A stretch of DNA of 64,000 nt from Acorus gramineus. Taxonomy: Eukaryota; Streptophyta; Magnoliopsida; Acorales; Acoraceae. The notes below the pieces were generated by a model. The model did no database searches. It had not been told where the DNA came from and was given only the letters and a program-made list of their open reading frames with translations. Location: assembly GCA_030737835.1 (NCBI GenBank), contig CM060857.1:13093496-13157495 (forward strand), in the 5' to 3' direction. Shown piece by piece: positions 48,193 through 61,573 of the stretch; position 1 is the stretch's first letter, and the number at the start of each line of letters is the position of its first letter. Position numbers and translations under genes: made by a program.

Positions 48193-50303
48193 TTCTTAAA
48201 ATTGGATAGATCCTTGGATCTCATTTATTGGTTGCATTCATGTATTCAATCATATTTCAAATCTTCTAAGGGGCAAGAGCATTAAATTAAGACCTTGTTT
48301 GAAAACAGATTTGGGATTAGTTTTTTTTTCTCTCACTGTTTGAAAATGAGTTTGAAAAATCAAATTCATATAAATCCATAATCTTCGCAAATCCACGTCC
48401 AAACACTCCTTAAGTTGTCTTTTAATTGGTTGGCTTTCTACTTTGTTTACATGGTAGGGGCTCAGATCAAGTTAGTGCTAGATTTAGTCAGTGTACTCAG
48501 TCCCATATCAAGGACTGACATCTGGACAATCAGATATATGACATGTGATCCATTGTACCATACAACTTCTATTTACAGTTACATGTTGTATTACATTATA
48601 CAATTTATATTCACGATTATATGTCATGTACATGACTATCTACATATTCTTTTACACTGAGAACCAATTAGATTGACTGTATCCAACACTGACTGTATGC
48701 GGTCGGTGGTCCAACGTGACAACAACATTGCTTAATATTAAAAATATTGATTTGATAGTGTTTTTATAGTTGATTATTACAACTAACTTGGAAGGAAGGC
48801 CGAAAGAGTGCTAGGTTCTGCAAAAGTGGCATCAATTATGCATTGAAAAAAAAAATAGTTTAGGGTTAATTTTGTAAGGTAAACTAGGAAACTAGAAACT
48901 TTGAAGCACAAATGTTCTTAGAATAAATGATTCAAAACTATGTACTAATGTAGTGTTACTAGGGTTAACAACACCATCAGAGCACAACAAGATCATGACA
49001 TGTTTCAACTTCAGTCGGTCATGAGTTCTTGGTCACCCAACAAACCGCACAATTATTGACACGTGATATTAGCAGTTTTTTTTGTTATTTATATTTATTT
49101 GATCAATATTAAAAATCTTGGTTTGATTGTGTTTTCACACTCCGAGTAGTTGATTATTAGGGAGGCTGAAGTCATTAATGATTAAGAAATTTAATTTCAA
49201 AACACTTTGCAGTAAGAATATTTTCACACCTCTTTTTTTCCATACCTTTGATTTAATATTCATACAAGTTTTTGTTGACTTCCTGTTGTGGCACACTGGC
49301 ACTTCTATTGTATATATATATGTTGAATGATTGGTGGATTGTTGTGGACTGCATTAAAATATAGATGTAAGCAAATATAGAATAATAGAATCTAATCTAA
49401 AAGTTTGGGAGTGCGTCTGGGCCAACACGTCACGTTCGAGAAGTAAATAGTATTTTAAAAAACGTTGTTTTAATATATTAAAAAAATTGAAAAAAATACA
49501 CAAAATATACAGGTTGATCGTTACACGTAGAATTCATGTTTTTGTGTTTGTTTTAGAGACTGTGTCTGTCAACCTCCGCCTACGTAAATTCAGACGGGAT
49601 ACACTTTTAAATGATCTTTTAAAGAACATCATCTATTTGGATTTGATGTACATAGATATTAGGTGTGCATTGAAAAAAGATGAGTGCAAATAGAAACACT
49701 CATTTAACGTACAAATACATACAAACATATCCATCTATCACGGATAATGTTTTAAATTTTTTAAAATCAATATATATTATTTAATGAGATAATAAGACAT
49801 ATATTTTATTAAATTATTTATAAAATATATTTAAAATTTTTGTCGGTGTATATATTTTGTCAATATAAATATGTGTATCGTTAAATTTTTATCGTTATAT
49901 ATAAGACTTGAATTAAAATTGAAAAAAAAAAAAAAAAAAAAAAAAAGAAATGAAATGAAATGGGATGCACTCGTTAGCCACACATGGCAAATATAAAAAT
50001 TGAGAATCCTAACCCAAAAATAAAAAATAAAAAAAATGAAAGAATGTAAAATTTTGCAAAGAAGAATCTGGAAAGGTTGATGAATAATAAATTGGGGGGA
50101 GTTTTCTCCAGTAGCTTCCATCAAAGCACACATATTTCATACTAAGGAGATACCATTAAATAGCCGACACCAGCAGGACCTAATCTTAATTTTTTCCTCT
50201 CCCATGAATTTTTTTTTAAAAAATACTCAGGCGAACTCGCTCTCTCTGTCACCACCAACACAGCTTCAACAGCTCCCCACACTTTGAAGAACCCACCACA
50301 ACC
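48193..50303. other. AT-rich intergenic spacer
   Basis: No gene recognised. Contains a run of about 27 A at 49919-49945 and AT-rich sequence. The last 150 bp are GC-richer and form the probable leader and core promoter of the glycosyltransferase gene. Confidence 0.55.
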
Positions 50304-51613
50304 ATGCGATCTCGACCGTCCATCCCCCGCTCCCGTCCCTCCCCCCGCCCCAATCGACGGCTCTGGTTCCTCCTCTGCCTCTCCCTCTTCGCCCTCTCCT
50401 CCTTCCACCTCCTCGGCTTCCTCCTCCACCGCGCCAACTCCCTCGGCCGTCGCTGCCTCCCCGCCGACGACTCCGCTTCCCCATCCCCGCCCTCCAACAT
50501 AGCGATCGTCACCTTCTCCGCCGAATCATCCTCCGCAGGAATCGCCGGCGCCCGGAATCGGCGGATGATGAAGGCGAGGTCGTTCGAGGGGCTAATGGAA
50601 ACGGTGATCGACAACAAGAGGGGTTACGCCGAGAGGGGCGGGTATCGCTTCGTCGATTCGCGTGGCCTCGTCGATCCGAGCCGTCCAGCGAGCTGGAGCA
50701 AGATCCTGGCCGTCCGTTCTGTTCTCCGCGATCACGACTGGGTCTTCTGGAACGACGCCGTACGAATCGATCCCTCTCCGCCGTCTGTTTTTTTTTTTTT
50801 TTTAATTATCGATCGTCTGATCTTTTTTTTTATTTTATTTTTCAGGACATATTGGTGACAAATCCGAATATAACTCTGGTTCGTACGATTCCCTCTCTTG
50901 CACGAATCTCGAGGCCATCGTGTTCTTTTATTTTTATTTTATTTTTAATTTTCCAGGAGCGGATTTTGAGATCGGCGATCGGCGATGCGGACTTCGACAG
51001 CTCGCCCGATTTAATCGTCACGGAAGACGCCACCGGCATTAACGCCGGTATAGATTCCAACTCAGTAGTGGCACTCTCGTAATTATTTCAAAACACGTGG
51101 ATTTTTTTTTTTTTTGGCGGGGGTAGGGAGGATCAATGACGGCGTGGTTGTTTTGGTAATTTTGAAGGCGTGTTCTTCGTTCGGAGATCGGAGTGGAGCG
51201 TTAGATTCCTTGACACGTGGTGGAATCAGACGTCGTTCATCAGAGAGAGTGGGTCCACCAAGAGCGGGGACAACGACGCGCTGAAGCACCTGATCGGTGG
51301 ACTCTCGGAGGAGGAGAGACGGGTCCACGTTCGCGTGCCGTCGATGCAGTGCGCCTTTAATTCGTACCCGTGGTTGGCCACGTGGAAGACGGCCTACCGC
51401 ATGATCGCGTTCCCACTGACCATCTGGAGAGGTTTGGTTTTGGTTCTGGGGGGTTCTTTTATGTGGCTGCTGCGGGACATGTTTGACTTTTTTCTCGTTT
51501 GTGTAGGGGTATTTTCGTACGGGGATTTCATGGTCCATTTAGCTGGCATCGACCAGAAGACGGAATGGGCGGTCAGGATTCTTAAAGAGATCGACGATGG
51601 CCGTTCATCATGA
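50304..51613 (+). CDS. GMA12/MNN10-type (GT34-like) Golgi glycosyltransferase
   Basis: Five exons join in frame: 50304-50759, 50846-50878, 50957-51047, 51168-51431 and 51507-51613 (951 nt, 316 aa). A short basic N-terminus and a hydrophobic segment at about 20-42 (LWFLLCLSLFALSSFHLLGF) make a type II signal anchor. The lumenal part holds SWSKILAVRSVL, WVFWNDADILVTNP with the DxD metal and nucleotide-sugar site at D151-A-D153, then TEDATGINAGVFFVRRSEWS, TWWNQ and GDFMVHLAG near the end. These are the hallmarks of the GMA12/MNN10 fold, whose fungal members add mannose or galactose in the Golgi. The DxD motif resembles that fold more than the plant xyloglucan xylosyltransferases. Donor sugar and acceptor are unknown. 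Exon 2 is only 33 nt and begins inside the DxD motif. Confidence 0.85.
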
Positions 51614-52659
51614 CACGTGTATAATAATATATTTAAAAAGAAACACGTGATGGGGGGATCAAATCGGGCCCCCTATTAGGTTGGAATCTTAAGAAATGTT
51701 GAATTGTCTGTATTTGTAATTCATAGGGGAAAAAAAAAAAATTTGTACTTTTTTTTTTTGGATGTAATTGTATGCCATTATGTAGTTGATCAATATAAGT
51801 TGCCCATTGAAAGTTCAAATGGGGCTACATTTTTCGATGTCATGTGTTGTGTTATTTATCATGTTTAAGATGATCATGTTGTATTATATTTTTATATTTT
51901 AACATGTTGATAATTTTGCATAACAATAATAGAAAAATCAATATATTTATACTCTATATCTAAAAGCACCACGATGAAGACAGATGCTATCGACATACTT
52001 AATGAGAACAGCTTAGCTGGGTTATTTGTAGATCAGTCCTCAGGTCCTTGAAAAAAGAAGGCTGGGTTGGAGAACCCATTTCTATCTCAATCGTCTGATG
52101 TCATGTGTTGTGTTATTTATCATGATTAAAGTGAACATATCGTACACATTAAATATATTTTTATATTTTGACTGGTTGATAATTTTACATAACAGTAGCA
52201 TGAAAATTATTATATATCTTCTGTATGACTTCAATTCCAATAGCCCTAACATAGTGGTGAGTTTCAGAGTTTGACAACTCAAATATTAATTGTGTGGATG
52301 TTATCACTTTGTGATCAATGCAGTCATTGTATAATTATTTTATTATTTAAACTTTTTTTCATTTTTGAAATGAAATCTAAATGCTAGATGCTAATTCTCA
52401 ATCTTAGATGATATTTGATCATTCTTGGTAATTTTAAGCATTCATCATGCTCAAAAACTCTATGAAAAATTAATTCACGGGGAGAATGACTTCATCTTCT
52501 ATATTACAGTTACTAAATTAATACTAAATTTAATAAGTGATAACATACTATGTTGACGTGTGGGTGAAGCTGAAGAGAGTGGATGCTGTCATTAATTCGT
52601 CATTGCTGACGTGTCCCATTAGGCTAGGACCGAATTGAAAACACCCAACCAATTGAAAA

Positions 52660-53058
52660 TAGGGGTGCTAAACGAGTCGAACGAGCTGAGCTTTGACATG
52701 TTCAAGTTCGACTTGTTTATAAACGAATCGAGTCGAGCCGAGCTCACCAGCCTATCATTTTTCTTCATTTTAGGGTTTAAAAACAAAATTTTAACCTAAA
52801 TGAGTCAAGTTTATGAGTTTAAACGAGCATACCTTTATATTGATTTAATATTCTGATTTTATAAAGAGTTGAGTCAAGCTTCAATCAAGTTTTTTATAAC
52901 ACAAATGAGTCGACGAATACAAAATGAAGCTCGATTCAGGTCTCGAGCCTAACCGAGTTTTAAAAATTGTTCAAACTTGCTTATTTATCTAATTGAACGA
53001 GCCTGAACGAGTTCAAACCGAATCGAACCCAAATGACTTGGTTCGTTTACTAGCCCTA
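52660..53058. mobile_element. hAT-like MITE with near-perfect 8-bp target duplication
   Basis: The left end TAGGGGTGCTAAACGAGTCG is inverted at the right end as TAGGGCTAGTAAACGAACCA. The flanks are ATTGAAAA (52652-52659) and ATTGAAAG (53059-53066), a 7-of-8 match. Subterminal GAGTCGA/GAGCCGAGC and CGAACCG-type motifs repeat, as in many plant hAT MITEs. Length 399 bp, no coding capacity. Confidence 0.8.
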
Positions 53059-54654
53059 ATTGAAAGTTTGACCTATAAATACGGTGGTCTCGGTTTAGCT
53101 GGTCTATAATTCCTTCACGAAATGAAATTATTAGTTGACAAAAGATTTGAATATTGAAATCGCTGAAAATCACAACATTTTATTTCTGTTCGAAGCTTGG
53201 TTTTATTTATTCTATGGCTTACTAGCTTGGTTTTTGGAAATTTGTGCTTACAGCGTTTGCAGGTGCAACGAAATAGAAAAATGTCACGCGTACTTTGCAC
53301 TTTGGTTACGTTTGGAATCCCGATTGAAAATTGGTGATTATCTAAAGTTTGAGAAAATGCAGCTTTTAAAACTTTTGTTTTTTTTTTGAAAAAAAAAAAA
53401 ATGATCTGTGAAGTGAGAATGTAACAGTTGAAAACATTTTATAATTGTATTTATGAATTTTCAGCCTTTTAGACCCAAAATCCATCAAAATTCGGATCCA
53501 AACAGAAGTATTGTTTCGAAGTGAGTTTGAAAATAAGTTTTGTTTTCAAATAGAGTGAGTGGTTTTTGAAATTAACCTTTCAAGAAACATGTTTTTGTGA
53601 AAAGTTGGTTTTCCAATCAAAAGTTAGGTTAAGTTATTTTTGTGAAAAATAAATTTGGATTAAAATATTAATATAGCCATTCGTTTTGCAGCTCATATAC
53701 TATTTTATACACTACGAATTATAAGCTCTCTAAAGGTCTATGGAGTTGTAATTGTTTAATTCTCTTAAAAAAAAAAATATAATAATGTATATTTCAATTC
53801 TTATAATAGTATATGTTTAATTGAACATGTATATATATATTTTTAAAAAAAAAACAGCAAAAGAGGACTGTGCAACCCACGTATCATTTATACTCTCAAC
53901 ACACAATAGGGCTGCAAAACGAGCTATATATCTCTATATGTAATATGAGTAAAAGAAGCTAATGAAATATATTATATTATATTTGAAATTGTAAAATAAC
54001 TGAGTGTAATAAAATTCTTTGATTTGTTCACCGTTCTCTTAAAAAAGTAAAAATAGAATAGAGCTCTTTAACCCCCAAGGCTTCTGACAGTATCTTGATT
54101 TGGGCTTTGTTGGTGTGCAAGAGGCCCATTGCGTTGGGCTTCGATAGGGCTTAGAGTTCATTGTGGCCGGAGCATATTTTCTAGCAATGCCCGTTTTGTT
54201 ATAAGAAAATAATATGTCCAGTCTTCAGTGCCCCAATTGTGATATGCCAATCCCCTTTTGTTATATGTTGGTCTCACATATATCTCAACCAAACTTTGCC
54301 TGGGGATCAGATAGCACCATCGTTCACTAAGTTTTGCAGTTAATTTATGGATTGTGGTGACAGATTTGGAAGGCTAGATGACATGGGTGAAGAAAATATA
54401 CAGAAAAGCATATATACTGCTAGTTTGGCAATATGTTAAGATTTTGGAGATAAGTTACCCTAATTTTAAAGGATAAATGATCTATCAAATTTGTTCATAT
54501 TTACATTTATCAAAGTTGGGATAAATGCAGTTTATCCTGATAATTTTTATACTAAGTAGGGATAAACTGTCATCTCATTCACTTATTTTCACAATTACCC
54601 TTTATCCCACGATTTATCCCCTGACCAAACTAGCCCGATAGGCCTATTAGGGTA

Positions 54655-55105
54655 GAGGAATTGGAGGAGAATAAAAGGGAATAGGGGGGAGAATAGACTT
54701 AAAAAGTTGTTTGTTTAGAAGGAATATATGGGTATAACTATGACATAATATGTGGGAATAAAGCTGATATTTGTATTCCATATCCCCCTCTGGAATTGTA
54801 TTATTCCACCTAATCATTTCCACTGGTATAAAAATGCTCCACTGTCAAATCAATTTTCATCACCTCTTATAAATCAGAAGGCTCATATGTTAAATCATTT
54901 TTTCATCTTTTATAAATTCTTATCCACACCTTATTCATATTTTATCCAAACAACAAAAACTTCATTATTACATTTTACAGTGAGAATAACTAAAATTACA
55001 ACCAAACAATAAATAACTTATTCTACTAGTATACTCATCTATTCCTAAAATAGTAATAACCGTAGAATAATTTATGTCTCTATTCAAACATCACTATCTC
55101 GTATG
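54655..55105. repeat. Dispersed AT-rich repeat, copy 3 (most complete left part)
   Basis: The left part (GAGGAATTGGAGGAGAATAA, AAAAGTTGTTTGTTTAGAAG) matches 22380-22590. The right part (CTGTCAAATCAATTTTCATC, TTATAAATTCTTATCCACAC) matches 21840-22325 and 31375-31850. Non-coding. Confidence 0.55.
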
Positions 55106-55590
55106 GTCCCAACAGATCATGCATTAACATGCTAGATTTCTTGAGCCTTGTATTTGTGGCTTGCAATCCATGGCTCGAAATTGTTTGTTTGTTTGTTTTT
55201 TTTTTTTTTTAATGTACATAACTCCATGAGCACTTCTATGAGTGTTGTTAATACACTCGGTACGTTTTGTAGCTTCGTTTTCAACTTAAAAATAATTCCT
55301 GACACCTATATATATTGTGATAGTGCAATAATGCAGTACATGAAAATTAAGTTATATATATATTTAAAAAAATACAATAGTGTATTTTAGTTTGTACTTT
55401 ATTTTTTATGATAATATTAATTTCAGTTCAGTGTATATATTTTTTTAAAAAAAAAACCCAATAATTAAGAACCACAGATGGAGTTATGCATGTACATCCA
55501 TGATCACTGGGACACTTTGAAAAAAATAATTTCATTTTTTTTTTGTCTTATATGATTGGCCTGTTTAACTATCAAGTTATATTAATGTAG

Positions 55591-56485
55591 TAGGCATGTC
55601 AACGGGTCAGGTCCAGACCCGGATCAGACTCAAACCGGATCCGATTACACATGTAATATTATCCCCGACCCGATTTGGACCAGCCCGGTGGATCCGAACA
55701 AACAAACGGGTCGGGTCCAGGTCCACCCCACCACCCCGACCCGACCCGTTGGACCCGAGACCCGATTGTTTTATTAATATATGCTCATATATTACAAGAC
55801 TATTAGTATTAGTTGACCCATAATTTTATTTCTTACTTAACTTATTTTTGTATCCACAAGTTCATAAATCATAATCATAACAAGCCCATAAATCATAATC
55901 ATAATCATAACATTTTTTTCGTTGTGTTGATATTGTAACTTGCAAAAACTTGATTGTTTAATATGTAGTAAACTTAGTAATGTATTGTCGTTTGTTTGTT
56001 TTGGACAATTAACTTATTAGCTTTTGAATTTGTATAATTAATTAGTTTGTTATATGATTTATGTTTATTGTTTAGGTTAATATGTTAGTGTTTATTGTTT
56101 TGAATGTTGTTTAAGTTAATATTCTTTTGAATGTTTGTATAATTAATTATGTTTATTATTTAGGTTAATATGTTGTTTATGTTAGTGATTATTATTTTGG
56201 ACGTTGTTTGATAATTCATTTATTTTTTTTGAATGGTATAAAATTATGTTTAAACATAGTCTAATTAATAATAATGTTTTATTACAAAAAAAATTAAATA
56301 GAATAATGAAGCAAACAAATTCATGAACTCTCCCCTTTTTTTTTTATCAACCATCCGTGTTGAGTCAGACCCGGATCCGAGACGGATCCAGGTCTAGATC
56401 CTTATTTTTCAAACCCGTTGAATCTTACAACTGGTCGGTCTGAGTCCACCCCAATCCGACCCATTAACAGTGGATCAGGCCAGTA
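55591..56485. mobile_element. hAT-like non-autonomous element, copy 2
   Basis: It starts TAGGCATGTCAACGGGTCAGG and follows the copy at 26534-27364 throughout, including CGAGACCCGATTGTTTTATT and ACTTATTAGCTTTTGAATTT. It differs by a roughly 100-bp extra segment near 55880-55980 and a degraded right end (GACCCATTAACAGTGGATCA). No clear target duplication. Confidence 0.7.
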
Positions 56486-56830
56486 TCAATATCCACTTCA
56501 ATATCTCACCAGGACTCTCTGTCTCGCTGAAGTCATTGATGTTTATATACATACTTTTTCAACTGCCAATCACATGTAATGTCTTCAATCAGTATACAAA
56601 AGAGTTATCTTCCCCACTAAATGAGTGATTGAAAAATTTATTGTGGTCTCCTTTCTTCATTTTTTAAAAAATGTTTAGCTCATTCATTCATGATCATTTA
56701 TTCAATGTCTACAGTTTCAAATGTGACTGATGGAATGTTTTCTACACAATTATTAGAAAGAACAAAAAAAAAAAAAAAACACAGATGACAAGACAGAAAG
56801 ATGTCTTAGAACACTGACCACGTCTTGCAT

Positions 56831-56935
56831 GGCCAATCAAAAGTGAGCTTCTGCATGGCCAATGGAATCCGGCCTAAAAAAAAAAGAAAATTATGAGTGT
56901 GACAGATGGTGATGTTCAACATAGCCAATCAAAAG
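56831..56935. promoter_or_regulatory. Cluster of three CCAAT motifs in a short direct repeat
   Basis: GGCCAATCAAAAG at 56831, GGCCAATGG at about 56857 and AGCCAATCAAAAG at about 56923 fall within 100 bp. The first and third share the longer unit CCAATCAAAAG(T/C). No gene is recognised downstream, so whether this is a promoter is open. Confidence 0.25.
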
Positions 56936-57199
56936 CAGCAGAGATAACCCAAAAACCAAATGAAGGTTTCTTTTGCTTGTCATGTTGTGTGCCAAAGGTG
57001 GTCAAGCAGGGATTGGCTTTTGCGGGGCTTCTCTTGTTTGGGTACAAAAGATGCCCTTGTTTTGCAAGCTCTTTTAATAAATAAAACAAACAAACAATGG
57101 AGTAGTAATTGTTGAATTGACCTAAACCACTGTGAATTTCGGCAGGATCTTCACCTTTGGGGTGTTCTCTAGAGAGTCCCATCATTTCTTTTCCAAAAA

Positions 57200-59010
57200 A
57201 CTTAATATCATGTGTGAAGAATAAAGTTCTCGTGAAATTTTGTTTTTATTGAAGGTAGGTACAGCTAGAAAACACATTTGAATGTGTATTTGTTTTAAAA
57301 ACAGTAAAAAAAATTATAAATGTGTTTTCAAACAGTTTTTAAGAATAAACTTAATAAAAAAAAGTACTACGATTTTTAGAACAAAATGTATACTTTTAAA
57401 AAGTGCAAAAAACTAGCTTTTGTAAAAATAGAATTTATTTAAGTTACATTATTTAAAAGTATACTTTTCCAACGTGTTTATAAATGCAACCGTAATACAT
57501 ACCATGATTTTCACTTATGGTTCAAAGATCCTAGGAAACTTGGTTTCACTTGCCCTGTGAATTTAATGTTTCAAGTTTTTTTTAATCATTACGAGGAATC
57601 CCTCTAATGATAATAAAAATCAGATATATATTTACATAATGCATATGATATGATGTGAGATTGAAGTAAAAATTTACGCAAAATCTTAATTTTAAAATCA
57701 TTGTTAGCTAGACATGATTTTGTTTAGCCCTAGTTTCTATCCCATATAATTCGTTAGCGTCATATGGTCATAAATAATCAAATTGTCTAACGCACGTTAA
57801 ACCTAATTCAATTTCAAGCCAAATTACCCAAACTGTGTTTCTAAATGATGCTCCAGAGTCTCCATGAAGTCTTCTTGCGCTTGCTACATACATATTATTG
57901 AAGCATCACAAACCAAATTGGTTAATTTTACAACATCACAATTGCTAGATTTCTCTTTTACGCACATGTTTTTAAATTTTCTTATCATTTGGGTCTGACC
58001 ATGCATGAAATGTTTAGGAATAGATCTTCATGTCTAATACCACTATTGATTCTCACTCATAAGTTGGGTCCTCTCGCATGCATGCCCTCCAATTTAATCC
58101 GAGTTATCTGTCATTGCTGTCTGAGCGTTGTTAGAGGCAGACAATGCAACAAAAAACTCTCCCGGGACACACACACACAATTATGGGAAGTCTAAAATCC
58201 TTTATTATGTCATGACAAATCTAAATAATCCATGTGTGTCAATGAGAAAACGTTGTCTAGAAATGTCTTTCATTTTAATTAAGATTATGTATAAAACTAT
58301 GTATGTTCACCTTAAATAGTTACATGTGATGTTGTTGATGCACCCGAGATAATTTAAAATTGTCTCATCACAATAAGTGCTTGTATACATATAATTCACA
58401 CGCATTCTTCACATGTAAACGTATGATTTTTTTTTTTTCATGTACACACATATTGGGAGAAGAAAAGAGTAGCAGACAATATTTTGGTGACCTCCACTTG
58501 GTCATACCAACATTTATGCAATGGATGTTATAAGTGAATTAATGATGGTTAAGCGAGAATAATCGTAGGATGAATGAGATCCATTGCATTTATTTTTTAT
58601 TTTTATTATATTATTTATTTATTTTTGAAGTTTACAAGGTTCTGGGTGACTGACTGACTGACTTGCAGCAGATAATACCACCATGATTTTGCATTAAATG
58701 ATTATAAACCTTTAATGTAATAATGGATGCTCATGCAGCTGGGTGGTGATCATATCTACAGATCTGTCTCAAAAGTGAAACCACCTCAAACTCTTTTTTC
58801 TTCTCTCCTAGCTCACACACTCTCTCCCTGTCTCTCATTTTCAACATGGACTGACTCCAAAGCATATCTATCAACCTTTTTATTAGAAAGGCCATTATGC
58901 ATATCTGACATGACTCCGGACCCATTGGGAATCGCATCCAAAGTAAATAAATAGCATCACAGTCTCAGAAAAAGAGAGTGACCAGGTGAAAAGAACATTT
59001 TAAGTGTCGC
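57200..59010. other. Gene-poor spacer
   Basis: No supported gene. The part from 58730 to 59160 is pyrimidine- then purine-rich and resembles a transcribed leader in composition, but no coding frame of recognisable quality follows it. I checked it against the microRNA sequences I could recall and found no match. Confidence 0.45.

Positions 59011-59062
<52 letters not shown>
59011..59062. repeat. Compound (GT)n(GA)n microsatellite
   Basis: About eleven GT units run directly into about fifteen GA units. Other microsatellites in the window are (TA)n at 29373-29399 and the (CT)n/(GA)n block at 17380-17760. Confidence 0.9.
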
Positions 59063-59063
<1 letters not shown>

Positions 59064-59762
59064 GTCAATCTTTATGTACTGAGAGGAGGAGAGCCAAAGA
59101 ACCTTAAAAACAGACAGCTTAAAAGAGGCTGGGGGGACACCAAAGTCAAGGGCATTGAGTGCTTTTGAGAGAAATCAGTGGTCTTCAGAAGATATCAAAG
59201 CTTGCAATCACTTGTTTCTGTGGGAAGTACATTCAATATGTCTCTCTTTCTTTTACTTTTTTGATGAATGGATTACCACCTTTTTTTATGATCTTTTTTG
59301 AAGTAAAAAAAAAAAAAATCAGACCGTGGGATGTTCATTTACATTGCCGAGTGAAAAGTAACGATATATAAACTCGGTTTGAGAATATATTAATGTGATT
59401 TTTTTTTAAGATAATGTTACATAATGTCTTATTTTTAATTTAAATTCTAATCTACATGTGTTTTAAATTTTTTAAAATAATATATTTTATATGATGAGGT
59501 ACATACTTTTATAAAAAAATAAAGTATATACTTTAATAAATTGCATAAATACATTTATATAAAATGTAAAAAATTCTTTTGAAGTATATATCTTGTTAAC
59601 ATGAGTATATACTCCGTTAATTTTTTCTATCGATGCACATAGAACTAGAATTGAGGTTGGAAACGGATCTGAGTGTAACAAGACTCTTACTTTTAACGTG
59701 GTTGGGAAATAATTGGTATTGACACGGTCTATATGCAACTCATTTCTATACATCATTATGCA

Positions 59763-59979
59763 AGGGTGTATTTGGTTACACAATTACAAAAAGCTAACTT
59801 TTACATGAATCTGAGTTTTAAAACTGATTGTACAGAAAGCTCATCCCCCCAGCTTTTTAAAATCGCAGCTTTTGGACATTAATTATTTATCTGAAATATG
59901 TTTGCACGAAACTATTACAGTAAGAAATTTCCTGCAATTGCAAAAGCTGCGCAATCACATAACCAAACACGCACCCTAA
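59763..59979. mobile_element. Harbinger-like MITE, family 2, copy 2
   Basis: The left end AGGGTGTATTTGGTTACACA is well inverted at the right end (TGTGATTATGCC-type in copy 1; here CACATAACCAAACACGCACCCT). The body shares AATCTGAGTTTTAAAACTGA and an AGCTTTTTAAAATCGCAGC segment with copy 1. Non-coding. Confidence 0.65.
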
Positions 59980-60109
59980 GTATATGATATTTGAATAATT
60001 AAAATGACTACATTTTATTTCTTGTAAATGCATATTTCACTAGATGATGTGTGTATGTAAATCAAAAAAGTAATTATCTCTGTATTTAACAGCATGATAT
60101 GGACAATTA

Positions 60110-60318
60110 TTAAAGTAGTATTTGATAGCGGGATTGCAAAACTGATTTTTCTGCAAATGCTGAGTTTAAAAGTACTGATTATGCAGAAAGCTATCTCCCC
60201 CCGACTTTCTCCAATTGCAGCTTTTTTGTACTATTTGTCTAAAATATGTCTACAGGAAACTGCGATTACAAAATTGTTTGCAAAAGTTGTCCATGATTGC
60301 ATAACCAAATGTTGCCTC
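60110..60318. mobile_element. Harbinger-like MITE, family 2, copy 3 (diverged)
   Basis: It has the same body order as copies 1 and 2 (GCTGAGTTTAAAAGTACTGA, CAGAAAGCTATCTCCCCCC, CAATTGCAGCTTTTTTG, GCATAACCAAATGTTGCC), but the left end is weaker (AGTAGTATTTGATAGCG). It lies 130 bp from copy 2 in the same orientation. Confidence 0.55.
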
Positions 60319-60319
60319 A

Positions 60320-61573
60320 CTGATCATACATGATATTACAATCAATCCGAATAAAAAGAACACTCTGTACTGTGAAATAATCTATACAATGATGTTTTCC
60401 ATGTTACACTACAGTTTTGAAGTCTGTTGTGAAAAGTCCTATTCTAACTCTTTGGACTGCTTACATCTATTCTCCTTTGTAAACGTATAAAACTACATGT
60501 ATATATTATAGGCAAGGAAAAATAAATAAATTTTCCTGTCATTTAATACGGCAAGAAGCCACACAAAAAAACATAAGTAACTCTTCAAAGTTATGAAAAC
60601 TACCATAAAGTACAATTAACTTGCGAATAATACAATGATTTAAATTTCAAGAGATCAAACCGATAGCCCACAAACATAAATTTATATAACTACATTGTTT
60701 TGGTTCCTCTCATCTAGTTCATAATTGTATGAATTCAAAAATAATGTCACACAGTAGCAATATTTATCTTTCCTCAAAAAAAAAAAAAAAAAAAAAAAAC
60801 ACTGTATTGCTGTGCTGATTAAAAATACCATAAATTAAGTTTGACAATCTGAAACCATTACAGACTTGCTGCCAGATATGTTCAAGAGCACTTATGAGGC
60901 CATTACACAGGGCAATCCACAGATAAATTTTTAGGGAAATGGTGATATGAAATTGAACACTTTAAACAGCTAAATAAAAACAACATGGCTGCCAGGTAGG
61001 GAGCTTATCAAAATTAAATATTCTGCATATACATGACTGAATTCCGTTTAGGAGGATCCTACTCAATGTGCATGGTTCATTTTTTTCAAAATCATCATAA
61101 ACTAAATAAGGGAAATGCTGTCAAATGGTATCTATAAAGATGATTCTTTAATTAGAAACAACATTAAAATAAATGATGCATTCATTTAAATAGCTTACCA
61201 ATATTCATCACTCTTTCCGGTAACTAAAATCTATATTGCTATAGATATGAACATAAAAAGGAATAAGAACAAACATTGAGAGAAAATGTGATCACAAACG
61301 GATCAGGTAACTAAAATCAAAGAACTGCTCTTACAATCAAACATAATCCTACAAACTGTTTCTTCCAAACATGCTAGTTCATGCATATTTCTATCTAACT
61401 AGTACACCCTACAAATCATTCATCCTTACTGATTGAATCGATGAGAGATTTTCCAAATATACTTGAAACTCACTGATGAAACTGAAATTCAAATAATGCT
61501 GAGTATACAAATACAAATCCATCACAATTAAAGAAGTGAAACAAGCTCCTCCCAATGGATGAACTGAGTGAAA
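60320..61573. other. AT-rich spacer and 3' flank of the SUPERMAN-like gene
   Basis: No gene recognised. Contains a poly-A run at about 60776-60800. The part next to 61574 is the likely 3' UTR of the minus-strand zinc-finger gene. Confidence 0.55.

Noticed and set aside
50142-50617. Minus-strand open frames rich in Glu, Gly and Arg
   Set aside because: They are the antisense of glycosyltransferase exon 1 and its leader; GC-rich codon bias keeps the opposite strand open.
58727-59160. Possible non-coding transcript or microRNA precursor
   Set aside because: The composition resembles a leader, but no conserved microRNA sequence or convincing stem was found by eye.
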